In this document: positions 11,050 through 22,648 of the stretch, piece after piece
How the letters are laid out: each line of letters opens with the position of its first letter
How positions within the stretch are numbered: position 1 is the stretch's first letter
Assembly (NCBI GenBank): GCA_963383645.1
Contig: OY726565.1
Span: forward strand, 34,204,529-34,268,528
Reading direction: 5' to 3'
Length of the DNA: 64,000 bases
From: Muscardinus avellanarius
Taxonomy: Eukaryota; Chordata; Mammalia; Rodentia; Gliridae
Notes under the pieces: generated by a model
Told to the model about the DNA's origin: nothing
What the model saw: the letters and a program-made list of their open reading frames with translations, nothing else
Database searches by the model: none
Program-made: the position numbers and the translations under genes

Positions 11050-13235
11050 TTGAAATTTTCAATCTTGTAGAACATCTTTTTAGACGACATTTTTTCAATT
11101 TCTTCAAGGCTAAAAAGATTAGCTTCTACCAGTCTGATAATTAATCTCTTCTCTATTTTGATGGCATCTGAATTATTCTAATTTATACTTAGCTTTTCAT
11201 TATTCCTAAATGTTTTTCTGTTTACTAGTAGCAAGTGACTTTTGATTAATTAACATGTTTATATGTAGCACCAACTCTACTAGTCTCTTAAATTTTTTGA
11301 TTTTGTAATGTAATGGGTACTTTTCACCACTGAAATAAATTGAGGAATTTATTTCAAAGCTCCAAAGGACAGTGATGTTGTATAAATACTAGATGTTAGG
11401 AGGGAAGGAATAGAAGCATGTGAACAGCCTTTCTTTATTTCTCTTTCTGGTCTCATTTATTCTTTATACTGTAGCCAGGATGAGATTTGTGTAGGAGGCA
11501 GGAGAGTAGCTTTAAACTGTGACCAAGGAGAAAAGCCAAGGAGTGCTGGGGAGAGTGGCTAAGTCAGGGGCAAAGGCTGCCTGGAACAATGTGGACCATG
11601 AGAGTCAGCTCAGGGCAAAGGACCTCAAAGTGTCAGCGGCTCACCCTCAGCTTCATGCTACATATTAACCTGAGTGCCTAATTCAGCCATGGAAAAAGAA
11701 TGCTCATGATGTAAAACCTTGTTATCCCTCAAAATCATACACAGTGAGATACCTACAGCAAGAAACAGCAGAGAGGCGCTCTTATTGACACCCAGCCCAT
11801 CAGATCTCCTCTCATCCTGCTACGGTCCCGATGATACAACATTGGAACTTTAGGATCTGGGAGACAAGATTTGAAAACAACTGATTTAAAGAAAAAGAGG
11901 CACCATACATCATCATAATTTGTGCCCAGGAGAAAATGGCTGACAGTAGCTTAAATAACACCTCTCTCCAAGGGAGTTTTAGTTGGAACAGGGATCAAAG
12001 GAACTGAGCCCCTAGGAAGGAATTTCATAAATCAGACTGTACAGAGGAATTGGCGGGGGAGGGAGGTGAGGTGGTGGCAGACACTGAGCCGATTCAATTG
12101 CTCTAAAATCACGTTATGTGTCCTGTCACCTGCTCTCTGGATGAAGTGATGTCCTGGACGATTTATTGTGAGGCATCATCTTCACAAGACACTTGATATT
12201 TTTTAGTAGTCCTCAGTGTGCTGTTCCCACAAATTAATCCTACCTCTACCAAACGGGGCACCTTAGGAGTAGAACTAATAATACACATTTTGAATGCCTC
12301 CCAAAAGACTTGGAGAGTGGAGTGAAATCTGAATATAATAATAGTGAATTAGAAAGAATGTAAAGGTTTTCTCCAAGTCAATCAAACCAGGCTAACATGT
12401 TAAAAGGGGAAATGGCAAGTGGTGATTATTTAGTGTCTGAGAGCCTGACAGAGGATTTTGTTTGTACTCTCAGCCAAAGAACTGAATGTTCCATAATGTC
12501 ACTGAAGAATAAAATGTCATCTGGTGGAATTAATGGCTGATAAATTTAGAGCAAGTGGAAGAAACTATTACTTTGTGCCACATTTAGCCAACCTGTGAAA
12601 CCCACTGCCACAGGAGGTCATAAAGTTGAGCACTGTGGTTGGATTTAAAGTGAAACGCATAACTTTATGACTGCTAAATGCCAGTGGCAACCCTTCGTGC
12701 CAAGATAAAAGGAGTAATCAGAGTGCATGTTTCAAAGCACAGACCAATCGCTGCAGGGGTCAGAATCAAGGACCTCTCCCTTGTAAACACTGATGTATAA
12801 TTAGCCATACAGAACACAGGACACATTTTTACCTCGCTGCCAGAATGAGGCACTGCCCCTGTAGAAACAGAGCTCTACATTCGCTGGCTCAGGAGAAGGG
12901 CTGTTACAAAAGCTAAGTGTAGACGGGCCAGCAAGACACAGGTGCTGAGCTTCCACAGCTGGAGACTACTCACATTGAGAAAGAAGCACACTAGAGTGAG
13001 GTCTTCTCTTGCCATCCTTAGTTACCTACTTCACAGTTCAAATATTTTCATGCTGGACCATTCTGCTGAGTGAAATCAGTGTTGGACCACTGCCTTCTCC
13101 CCTGAGTACCCACTTCCTGCTAGTCCATTTTGCATTATCTTTGGCACATGAAGAGTCACTTTCCCAGTAACTGCTCAGAACTGCCTTGCATGCTCTCATC
13201 CTAATGATCTAGGCTGGATCATAGAAGATGTGAGC
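11050..13235. other. Longest low-repeat stretch, no gene recognised
   Basis: About 2.2 kb with higher GC than its surroundings and no recognisable repeat. There is no reading frame of note on either strand and no splice-flanked exon that I could support. It may hold noncoding regulatory sequence, but nothing in the sequence proves it. Confidence 0.4.
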
Positions 13236-13237
13236 AT

Positions 13238-13430
13238 CCGCAGGGCATGGCGGCCCAGGCCTGTAATCCCAGTACTCGGGAGGCTGAGACAGAAGGATCA
13301 TAGCAATATAGCAAGCCCCTCTGCAATTTCATAAGACACTGTTTCAAAATAAAAAGTAAAAAGGGTTATAGGTATAGCTCAGGGGTACAATGCCCCTGGA
13401 TTCAATCCCTAGTACAAGAAAGGAAAGGGG
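13238..13430 (+). mobile_element. Diverged B1-dID-type SINE
   Basis: 'gcagggcatggcggcccagg' B1 start, 'cctgtaatcccagtactcgg', ID half 'ggttataggtatagctcagg', ending near a G10 run at 13427-13437. Confidence 0.85.
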
Positions 13431-13439
13431 GGGGGGGCT

Positions 13440-14125
13440 CCCAGAACACTTTCTTTTTAAACAGGTGGACAAAAATCCAAAGATTAGAGAGCCCAGGTAT
13501 ATAATGTATGTGTGGTAGCCCAAGTATAGGAACTTCCAGAAGTATATTGTACAATGTAAACATTCAACAATGTAAACATGTATTTTGGATTATATATTAG
13601 AATCCAAAATAAACAGATGAACCGAAAACTTTCTAATTTCAATTCTTCTGATTTAAAATTAGAAAACTAATATTTTTTCTGCATAGTATATATTTCTCTT
13701 TGAAATGGACAGTACAGAATTCAGCCTTGAATCCCTAAAGTGAGGACAATATTTAGTTATATTCCATTTCATAATGGAGAACAGATGTTCCCAATTATAG
13801 GTATTTCCAAACATAGTTTGGTTTTATATTTAGAGTAACAAGACATTGAAGAGATCTAATTTTCCAAAACATCACATTTTGCTTTCAGTATCATATTAAA
13901 CTGCTATATGATTTTTGATAACTCTTTACTCAGTCTATCACTATAAATCAAGAAAGAAAAGTAAACAACATTATTTTATTTTCAAGAAAAATTTAAAGTT
14001 TGAGAACCCTGTTTGAAATTGAGTCTTTGACTCTATAATTGGGGAGTTCTATGATGTCCAATTCAGAAAACTAATTTTATTTCAAGTGTGATTGGATTCC
14101 TGCCAAAGAAACAACTTTCTTAAAA
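13440..14125. other. Intergenic DNA, no feature recognised
   Basis: AT-rich; includes a small local repeat of 'caatgtaaaca' near 13552-13577. Nothing else seen. Confidence 0.4.
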
Positions 14126-14136
14126 TTCAGATAAGA

Positions 14137-14330
14137 GCTGGGCGTGGTGGCGCACACTTGTAATCCATGCACTTCAGAGGCGGAGACAGGAGGATCATGC
14201 AGGTTCGAAGCCAGTCGCATGTACGCTGGCTTAAGAGACCCTGTTTCCAAACAAAAAAGTATAAAAAAATAGGTCTTGGAGTGTAGCCTGAGGGTAGAAG
14301 AGTTTCCAGGAACCCCAGTACCACCAAAAA
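14137..14330 (+). mobile_element. B1-dID-type SINE, young subfamily
   Basis: Full plus-orientation copy with 'gctgggcgtggtggcgcaca' start and 'ccaggaaccccagtaccacc' end followed by A9. TSD 'tcagataa' flanks it (about 14128-14135 and 14334-14341). Confidence 0.93.
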
Positions 14331-14339
14331 AAAATCAGA

Positions 14340-14940
14340 TAATAAAAAATATATTTTAAAAATATTTATAAAGCTCCCTAGTATTTAAAAGTAATAAATA
14401 ACTACTTCACAGGGTAGTATTCCTTATCTTTCAGAATAAAACTTCATTGAAATAGCCATTATTTTTCTGTTTGTTAAAATTTCCATCACACAGTGTCTTT
14501 CCAAAATGTGTTCATTTTGATGGTTTAAACTGTATTCCTTTGCAAAGACAACTTTGTACATTAAACATGTAAGGGTAGTCTCTAGTTCTACACAGAACTT
14601 TGCTCTCTCTCGTACTTTCTTTGTATGATATTACTCTCTCAATCTCCATGTCCCTTCCACTTTGTTAGAGACATGGGAACACAAAACATTTCTTGCCTCC
14701 AGAAAAAGCAGCAGCACAACTATTGTGGGAAATGGGAATGAAAACTTCCCCTCACTGTGAGTCTAGTGAACAGGAGAAAACGTGTTGTCCTCAAGAGAAT
14801 GACAATGACATACACAGCGATAGCTGTGTTGCTGCGTGAGCCTGAGACTCACTGTTTGGAGAACATCAAGATGTTTCCAGGGAGTCCAAGTTTCCATATT
14901 TTCACCCAAGTGTTAACTGTGATCAATTAATTAAAAAATT
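14340..14940. other. Intergenic DNA, no feature recognised
   Basis: No recognisable gene or repeat. Confidence 0.4.
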
Positions 14941-14944
14941 TAAA

Positions 14945-15680
14945 ATACAATGCATACCACCACACACCCACTAGAATGGCTGCAATTCAAAAGACAAATG
15001 GTAACAAGTTTTGCTGTGGTTGCAGAGAAACCAGAACCCTTGTAATGTTGCCCATACAAGTATAAAATAGTCCAGCTGCTTTGGAAAACAACTTGACAGT
15101 TTCTTAAAAAGTTAAACCTAACATACAAATCAACAGTCTTACTCCTAGGAATTTACTTAAGAGAAATGAAAACATTTGTCCACTCCAAGACATTTATGCA
15201 AAAGCTTAGAACAGCATTTTTCATGATATCCCCAAACTAAAAGCAAATCAAATGTCCATCAGATGATGAGTTCATAAACAAAATATAGTATATCCATATG
15301 ACTAAATGTTACTCAGCCATAAAAAGATATTGCCTACTAATGTATGCTATAGAATAAGTGAATCACAAATTACTATTCTAAGTGGAAAAAAAAACGTACA
15401 AAAGACATTGAACGCCGTGGTTTATATGAAATGTCCAGATTGGACAACTTTATAGATATAGCAAGTAGGTCAGTAGCTGCCTAGGGCTTCAGGGGGTAGG
15501 GGAGCTGGAAGGAAATGAAGAATTACTCCTAATGGGAAGGGGAGTTCTTCTAGGGTTGATAAATATGCTCTAAAATGGATTGTGGCAATCACTGAACAGT
15601 TCTGTGAATATATTGAAAACCGTTAAATGATACATTTAAATGGTTGTTTTGATATGTGAGTTATATCTCAAAAAAAGCTG
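14945..15680 (+). mobile_element. Old L1 3' segment (end of ORF2 plus 3' UTR)
   Basis: Ordered L1M landmarks: 'caccacacacccactagaatggc', 'aatgttgcccatacaagtataaaatagt', 'tactcctaggaatttact', 'gaaatgaaaacatttgtccac', 'actcagccataaaaag', then the 3' UTR 'gctgcctagggcttcaggggg' and 'gatatgtgagttatatctcaa'. Heavily mutated, no open frame. Confidence 0.85.
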
Positions 15681-15689
15681 TTTTTTGTT

Positions 15690-16560
15690 TCAAGTGTAGA
15701 AGGGAGAAAAAAAAAAAACAGGAAGCAAAGCCACATGACAGGAAACTAAAATCAGTGGGAAGGAGGTAAGTGACACAAGAAAGCTGGGCCTTATATTTTG
15801 GGGCTTGGTGAAGAGAGGGAGGTCTGTATTTGGGAAGTGAATGGCTGAAGAGTTCATTCCTGAGTCTACTCAGAGCTAAATGCTTGATGGAGAATGGAAG
15901 ACAATGTTGATTGCTTCAGTGGGGAGCAAAAGCAACAGCATCAGTACAAGTGTCCACCTGTGACTAGCCAGAACCTCCCCTGATATGAATTTGTATCATC
16001 AAATAGAGACAGGGGAGACCCCAGATGATTATAAAAATTATATATCCCATCATTTATGTAAATATAATCTCAGTGAAGATTAATTTAGAGGAGTACTATA
16101 ATAAAATTGACAGTATTATTAATGATTATTTAATTGATATTCATTTTCTTTCTCCCCTTTCATGTAGTGGCCATGCAGTTTGGGGAGACTGGTCTCCAAG
16201 GTCAAGCCCTGAAGAGTATCTCTAAATCAGAGGAAACCCATGTCTTCTGTTATAGTACAGAGCAGCTCCCACAAAATGATTTCCTCCTTCTAATGATGGC
16301 CATTAAAAAGTCACACCATTTCTAGACAAAATTCCTTTTCCCTATATGAATCTTTTCCTTCTTACCTCAAAATACTCAATAGAAGTTTTAAATAATATAA
16401 ATAATAAATAATAGAAATATTTTTGATACTTCAGACTATGACACACTCACTAATTCACTCAATGCAACATTTTCTAGTCAAATAATTTCTTATAAGTCTA
16501 ATTTGAATTGTTAATAATGTTTAGATCAATCCAAAACTTGCTTATACATGCCAGAAAGAG
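15690..16560. other. Intergenic DNA, no feature recognised
   Basis: No gene or clear repeat; short AT-rich frames near 16025-16325 are unremarkable. Confidence 0.4.
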
Positions 16561-16584
16561 GAGGGAGGGAGGGAGGGAGGGAGG

Positions 16585-16633
<49 letters not shown>
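16560..16633. repeat. (GGGA)n(GA)n microsatellite
   Basis: GGGA repeats run directly into a GA run. The Arg/Glu-rich translation on plus is an artefact of the repeat. Confidence 0.95.
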
Positions 16634-16634
<1 letters not shown>

Positions 16635-16639
16635 TGGCA

Positions 16640-17690
16640 GTTTCAATAACTGTCTGTTGTAAACATACACTATTTTCACATTTAAAAGCATTCTTTTGTT
16701 TAGCTTTTAATTTATCTTAAAAGTACTTATATCTTTGGGTCCAAGTTCACTGGTGTCCTTGAAGGTTGACTCAATAAAGAAAACAGTATAGAAAAAAGGA
16801 AAATATAAAAATATTCTTACTATATTCTATTTTATGAATAAACTTGTCTTTAGCTTATTGAATTTTTTAAAAATAATGTAAACATATTGACATTATTCAA
16901 TTGCTACATAAAGTGATCAGATATCTTGAGTTTGAATTGAATGTGTCACAGTTTTTCTTTTAAAATGAATGTGAATTATTTTTTTCATTGAGCAACAGAG
17001 GTTTCAAGAAGGAATTAGTCATTAAACAAGGGATGAGTGTAGAGAACTCAGCACTAACTCAGTTAGAACATGGTATTTCTCTTATAGAAACTGGCTCAAG
17101 GATGACCACTGCAGAAAGTTCAGGAAAATCATTTGACAAAGAGGAGACTAGCTCTCTGTACCTTGAATATGGACAATGAAGTATGTAGCTCTATGAGTAG
17201 ATGAAGCCATTTTGTGTCCATGTCAGGGAGTAACATAGCTTTGGATTGAAGCTGACATAAATGGAAAAGTGGAGAGACAGTCATACTCTATACATTGGGT
17301 GATATAATGTATATGCCAAATCAAATTAAACAGGAAAAAATCCCTGTATTTCTGGAAATTTCTAATTTTTTCTCTGTTATTTAGGGCAAACAGGTCTGGG
17401 ACTTTTCTAAGCTTCAACAAAAAGTGTCAACAATTAGGTCTTTGGTTTTCAGAAGTACAGCTGACCATATGCGCAAAGAAATCCCTTCAGAAACATGGGA
17501 AAAATTACAAAGCATGTATTTTTTTAAAAATAACTTTTCAGAGCACAGCTGATCTACAAGTAAATAACTAAAAGAGACAAACAAAGAGGAAGTGTGATTT
17601 CATGAGGATTAGTGAGTCCTGGTGCTGTCACTCTCCCTGAGGGTATCTGCCAAGTATTATAGCCTCAAGTATGGGTTTTGTTTCTATTTG
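16640..17690. other. Intergenic DNA, no feature recognised
   Basis: No gene or repeat recognised. A 63-codon frame at 16988-17179 has no family signature. Confidence 0.4.
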
Positions 17691-17696
17691 TGTGTT

Positions 17697-18100
17697 TTGT
17701 TTTTGTTTGTTTGTGTTGTTTTGGTACAAGGGCTGAACTCAGGGACATTCTACCACTGAGGTACAACCCAGATTTTTTTTTTTTTTTTGCAGTACTGGGA
17801 ATAGAACCCAGAGGCATTCTACCTCCAAGCTACATCCCAGCCCTATTTTTTATTCTTTATTTTGAAACAGAGTCTTACTGAGTTGCAAAGGACCTCACTA
17901 AGTAGCTGAGGCTGACCACGAACAGAGATCCTTTTGTCTCAGCCTTCCAAATGCTGGGATTAAAAGCATGTGCCACCACATCTGGCTCCCAGATTTTTTT
18001 TTAAAGAGTGTCTCGCTAAGATGCTGAGGCTGGCCTCAAGCCCATGATTCTCCCGTCTCTGCCTCCCAAGTACGTGGATTCCTGGTGTGTGCTCCTGTGA
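17697..18100 (-). mobile_element. Old SINE split by another SINE
   Basis: The outer copy's ID half lies at about 17720-17779 and its B1 half at about 17988-18100 ('ctcgctaagatgctgaggctgg' to 'gtgtgtgctcctgtg'). The split is at 'cccagattttttt', which is repeated on both sides of the inner element. Confidence 0.85.
17780..17987 (-). mobile_element. Inner B1-dID-type SINE
   Basis: Complete minus-orientation SINE ('gcagtactgggaatagaaccc' to 'gccaccacatctggct') placed in the linker of the older SINE. TSD cccagattttttt at 17767-17779 and 17988-18000. Confidence 0.9.
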
Positions 18101-18104
18101 CTAG

Positions 18105-18420
18105 CCAGCCTGGGTTTTAATTGACCATGTGTTTGAGGAGCAGAAGCCAAGCTGGGAATTCAGTACAAGGTAGAAGGCAGGATCAGAGACATGTGCATGA
18201 AACCAGGACCCCTTGAAGCATGACATCCTCAGTAATAAGAAAGCAATATGATCCAAAGAAGGAAAAATGCCTTCTCTTTGGGTGGAGCAAAAGTAAAGGA
18301 AAACAAATTCCCAAGCTCTCTTAACCATGAGCTATCTTTTCATGGGTTTGTCCCCAAAATCTGTATTGTCTGGGGAAAACTAAGCTACAAATTGAGTGAT
18401 GTTTTTTATTTGTTTACTTG
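18105..18420. other. Intergenic DNA, no feature recognised
   Basis: Nothing recognised. Confidence 0.35.
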
Positions 18421-18425
18421 TTCTG

Positions 18426-18503
18426 CTCTACTGGGGATCAAATTCAGGGCCCTGTGCATGCTAAGTAAGCACTCTATCACTGAGCTATATACAATCCCCA
18501 GGC
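18426..18503 (-). mobile_element. Monomeric ID-like SINE
   Basis: Stand-alone tRNA-derived ID element without a B1 half: 'actggggatcaaattcaggg', 'gctaagtaagcactctatcactgagctata', 'atccccagg'. It keeps the 'tgctaagtaagcactctatcac' stretch of classical ID, which the dimeric copies lack. Confidence 0.75.
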
Positions 18504-19164
18504 CTCAGAAGTTGAGTTTAAAGGGATCCCAGTTTGTATGGCCCAGGTTTTATTCTTATGAAGAAATGTAGTTTAAGTATAGGCCTTAAAGAATTCTCAC
18601 AGATAGAAATAAATCCAGATACCATGAAATCACAATAAAAATGATTAATGCACATGTAAACAAGCAAGCATGAACAGAAGTCAGCACGAATAATTGCAGA
18701 AGCAGCTGTACAGTAATAAATATACTACCAAACTTTTGAAACACAGCCAAAAGTCTGTGTAGGGAAACTTAAAGCCCAAAACATTTATAATAGAAAATAA
18801 GCAAAATTCAGACTCAGTAGTCTAAGCATCTATCTTAAGACACTAGAAGTAGAAGAGCAAAATAAACCCAGGAAATGTAGAATAAGCATAACAATAAAGA
18901 CAAGAGCAGAAAATAATGAAGTAAATAATTCATACTCTTAGATGAAAAAACAATAGTTGTTCTTTGAACAAACTGATAAGATTGACAGAAAGGCAAAATA
19001 AACTAAAACAAAACCAAAGAAATAGCACAAAAGATTAGGAAAGTAAAAAAGGGTATAAATAACAAGGCATAAAAGATCAAAATGGCAAATAAATGTAACT
19101 TTACAGTGAACCCACTTAGAAAACCAGATAGAATGAATGAAATACATTTTAAAAAGACTTGTTT

Positions 19165-19365
19165 AGCCAGGCATGGTGTTACATGCTTGTAATCCTAATA
19201 CTTGAGAGACTGATACAGGAGAATCGAGGCTCAAGGACAATCTCAGCAAGTAGTGAGACTCTCAACAACCTAGAGAGACTCTGTTTCAAAAATTAAAATA
19301 AGATAGGGTTGTGGTATAGCTTGGAGGTTAGGATGCCTCTGGGTTCAGTTCTCAGTAACATGCAG
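19165..19365 (+). mobile_element. Diverged B1-dID-type SINE
   Basis: 'agccaggcatggtgttacatgc' start, 'gggttgtggtatagcttgga' ID half, ending 'ctgggttcagttctcagtaac'. Confidence 0.85.
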
Positions 19366-19374
19366 GTGTGCACA

Positions 19375-19660
19375 CACTCTTGTTTAAAGTTTTATTTGGT
19401 GTATTGTAATTGTACATCATTCTGAGGTAGAGAGTGATAGGCATAAAATGCACACAACTCAAGGAGGATTCCCTCCCTGTCCCCTCCCTCCTTCCCTGTG
19501 CATGTCTTTGAGCTTGGCATTGGTAGTTCAGCACAGCATTCATTCAACTGATACCTTCTTTACATATTTATTCCCCCTCCTTCGTCCCCCATTCCCCCTT
19601 CATCACTCCACTGGAGTCTCTGCTTGTCCATATGAGGAATGAAATTCTTTTAAGAGTGAC
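19375..19660 (-). mobile_element. L1 3' UTR fragment, antisense
   Basis: 'ttttatttggtgtattgtaattgtacatc' followed by C/T-rich stretches, equivalent on the minus strand to the L1-type end 'acaataca.caataaaa' with a purine-rich 3' UTR. Same class as the end of the composite at 20985. Confidence 0.55.
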
Positions 19661-20163
19661 CATAATTAACTCTAAATAGGTCAAGTAAAAAGATTAGAAT
19701 AGTTATCAAAAGTTAATGTTTCTCCCTCAAAGAAAACAGCAGGCCCAGATGAAGTTTCCCAGGAGAGTTTAGGAAAATAGTCAAAGAAAGATAGTTCCAA
19801 ACTCAAACTTTCAATTAGTAGAAGAGAAGCATTGCTAATTGAGTTGTATATATAATTTATTTTGCTATCAAAAGTAAAGAAAATAAAAGAAAGGGGGGAA
19901 GGACATTCTCATTCACTAATGCAGGAGCAAAATAATCTTAAAAAGACAAAGCAAACTGAATTTACTGGTGTATAAAAAAACAACAGGCCATCACTGAGTT
20001 AGCTACACCCTAGAAATACAAGCTTATTTGACTTTAAAAGTCCATTAAGTAATATAATATATTGATATATAAAAGGAGACAAATGTAATTTAATAGGCAC
20101 AGAATAGTTGATAATATTTAATAGTCATTTTATACAATCTCAGCAAATGAGAACTTAACAGGA

Positions 20164-20398
20164 TTTTTTTTGAAGTACTGGGGAATGAACAAAAGGAGTT
20201 TCCCACCTTTGAGCTACACCACCAGCCGTCCCCTTTTAAATTTTTATTTTTTATTTAATTTTTAATTTATCTTTTGAAATGGAGTTTCATAGTTTCTAAG
20301 AATCTTACTAAATTGCTGAGGCTAGTCTTGAACTTGTGATCCTTTAGCTTCAGCATCCCAAGTATAGAGATTACAGATGTGCACTACCATGGCCACCC
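20164..20398 (-). mobile_element. Diverged B1-dID-type SINE
   Basis: 'tgaagtactggggaatgaac' ID half, A/T linker, B1 half ending 'gatgtgcactaccatggcc'. Confidence 0.8.
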
Positions 20399-20984
20399 AG
20401 CAAGAGAAATTCATTCAATCTGAAAAATATGTATGGAAAATTTACAACAAGCATGGTAATCAACAGTGAACCTTATAATCATTCTCAATATAACCACGGT
20501 TATTCAAAACTGGACTAAATGTTATATGCAGTATAACAAGAAATAAGAAAACAAAAGGAAAACTACAAAGACTGGAAAAAAGTAAATTATTATCATTCAG
20601 AGATAATATGATTGTCCACAAAATGGAAAACATAAAGAAATTCTGGCCAAATACTACTCATCACATAAACACTTAGAGAAAGTATACAATAAAACTGACA
20701 AAGGTTTAGCAAAGTTACCTATTACAAAATTAATATTCAAAGACCAGAGCCATTTTTGTAAACCAGCAACAAAAAGCTAGAAAATGAAATTTTAAAGACA
20801 TATTACCTACAAGGGAATAAAATACTTAGAAAGCAATTCTAAGAGAGACTATATAAAACTATATTTCTGTTTGTTAATTGGATGGTTTTTGTTTTCATTA
20901 TTTTGAGCTTATTTCGTAAAACAATCAAACAGAAACCTGGGCTGTCATTGGAGTTTCAGAAGAAAGAAGCTAAGTCCTTTTTTT

Positions 20985-22049
20985 TCCACTATTTATTTTT
21001 TTTAAATTGGTGCATTGTAATCATATATCACATTGGAATACAAGACTTGAGAGGATATACAAGCACACATTATCCAATTAGCCCTCATCCAGCCCCCATC
21101 CCATTCCCTCCCCCTCCCTCGATCCCATGTTTGTTCAGTGATTAACTTTGATACATTTGTTTATGTACCTCCTGCATTTGAAAGAGGCTCCATCCTCCCC
21201 TATTTCATACCCTCTGATTGGTCACTTTAGTTGCTTCACTATAGGGCCCTTTCTATAGCTCAACCTCTTCCTGTTGCCCCTTTCCTCCTAGTTTTTGCTG
21301 ATTAGGGGAAGCATCTGATTTTTATTTTCTGCGATATTTCTCTGTGCATGCCACGTTGCAAGTACCGATCCCACTCTTGATGGCCCCAGTAGTGCCCTGG
21401 CTACCCGGTGGACTGATCCAGACCTTGCTGGCCCCAGCACCGGCCTAACCCCTCAGCAGGCTCCGATCCCAGCTTTGGAGGCCCCAGCACCGGCCCTGCC
21501 TCACGGTGAGCTCCATTCCCAGCCTTGTTGGCCCTAGCACCGGCCTAACCCCTCGGCAGGCTCCGATCCCGGCCTCGGTGGCCCCAGCACCAGCCTTGCC
21601 TCACAGCAGGCTCTGATGACAGCCTCACTGGCCCCAGCCCCGGTCTAACTCCTTGGCAGGCTCTGATCCAGCCTCGGAGGCCTCAGTAGCGGTCTTGCCT
21701 CATGGAAGGCTCCAATGCCGGCTGCTGGTACTGGCACCAGCCTAACCCCTCGGCAGGCTCCGAATCCCGGCCTCAGAGGCCTCAGCACTGGCCTTGCCTC
21801 ACGGCAGCCTCCAATGCTGGCCATTGGCCCCAGCACCGGCCTAACCCCTCAGCAGTCTCTTATCCCGGCCTCGGAGGCCCCAGCACCAGCCTTGCCTCAC
21901 GGCAGGCTCCGATGCTGGCCGCTGGTCCCGGCATCAGCCTAACCCCTTGGCAGGCTCCGATCCCGGCCTCAGAGGCCTCAGCACCGGCCTTGCCTCACAG
22001 CAGGCTCTGATGCCAGCCTCACTGGCCCCAGCACCGGTCTAACCCCTTG
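20985..22049 (-). mobile_element. VNTR/L1-tail composite retroelement, copy 1
   Basis: In sense orientation (minus) this has a GC-rich VNTR (22049 down to about 21370), about 370 bp resembling an L1 3' UTR, including a purine-rich block and the terminal 'acaatgcaccaattt' shared with L1 ends elsewhere in the window, and an A-rich tail. No ORF2 lies between VNTR and tail. The 16-bp flanks gctaagtycttttttt at 20969-20984 and 22050-22065 differ at one base and are a target duplication. The sense 5' junction reads TTTT/AAAA, a good L1-endonuclease site. The element therefore moved as a unit and was 5'-truncated within the VNTR. Its family name is unknown to me; in design it resembles SVA or LAVA. 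Confidence 0.8.
21370..22049 (-). repeat. GC-rich VNTR, about 100-bp dimer units
   Basis: About seven copies of a roughly 100-bp unit made of two 50-bp halves. On plus the halves carry 'ccggcctaacccctcggcag' and 'ccggccttgcctcacggcag', alternating. The same repeat, in opposite orientation, is at 62899-64000. Confidence 0.95.
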
Positions 22050-22069
22050 GCTAAGTTCTTTTTTTAAAA

Positions 22070-22625
22070 GAATTTCAATCAGTTCATTTTTGTAACCTCA
22101 CCTGTATTCCACTTTTAGAATTTCTGAGGTCAAGAACCTCTGAACCTTTGCAGATTCTGCAATACAGATTAGTGTGCTGCTCAACTTTTCCCACAAATGG
22201 CTTACTATTCAGCTTTTTGGATCTGCTAAATCAGTTACAACATATCCATCCACCACTCAGATTCTACTACCTTTTCTCTTGTTTCTGTGCTCTGGAAGGT
22301 TTATCCCCCCCATCGCTACCCACCCACCCACACATACATACATACACACACCAATATCCTCTCCATCCTTTTACTGATGTTCCAGAGATTTTCTGGGAGA
22401 ACATACAAGCAACATAAATGAGTTCAATTCACCATTTTTGCCAGAGGCACACTTGAACTTTTTAGAAGCATATCTCTGAGAAAATAAAGTATTTACTTGG
22501 AAATCAGGTTAATCAGGTATTTACTTGGTAACTGAAGAAATACCATGCTCATATTTTGCAGTGGGGCAAATCGTTCCAGGAAACTCTAGGCAATAGATAG
22601 CCATTACACTAACTGGCTGAGCTCG
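22070..22625. other. Intergenic DNA, no feature recognised
   Basis: Spacer between two L1-mobilised insertions, with a CA/ACAT-rich patch at about 22320-22350. Confidence 0.4.
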
Positions 22626-22648
22626 TGTTCCAAAGTTTATTTAATTTA

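Larger units (their letters stand above)
18610..20880 (+). mobile_element. Very old L1 ORF2 remnant, interrupted
   Basis: Conceptual plus-strand translation keeps weak L1 ORF2 signatures in order: 'FFEQTDKIDRKA' near 18960 (family motif WFFEKINKIDRPLA), 'KKTAGPDEVSQESL' near 19735 (family [12 protein letters not shown]) and 'FRDNMIVHKMENI' near 20600 (family FADDMivYlEn, so the catalytic FADD is destroyed). Later insertions at about 19165-19365, 19375-19660 and 20164-20398 break it. There are stops throughout. Confidence 0.7.

Noticed and set aside
11050..13235. Hidden protein-coding gene in the low-repeat block
   Set aside because: No reading frame of note and no convincing exon flanked by splice sites; only conservation data could support function.
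18426..18503. tRNA gene
   Set aside because: The sequence is an ID-type SINE; no complete cloverleaf or anticodon stem could be formed by eye.
21645..22010. Open frames on both strands at the first VNTR
   Set aside because: Same repeat artefact, within a retroelement.
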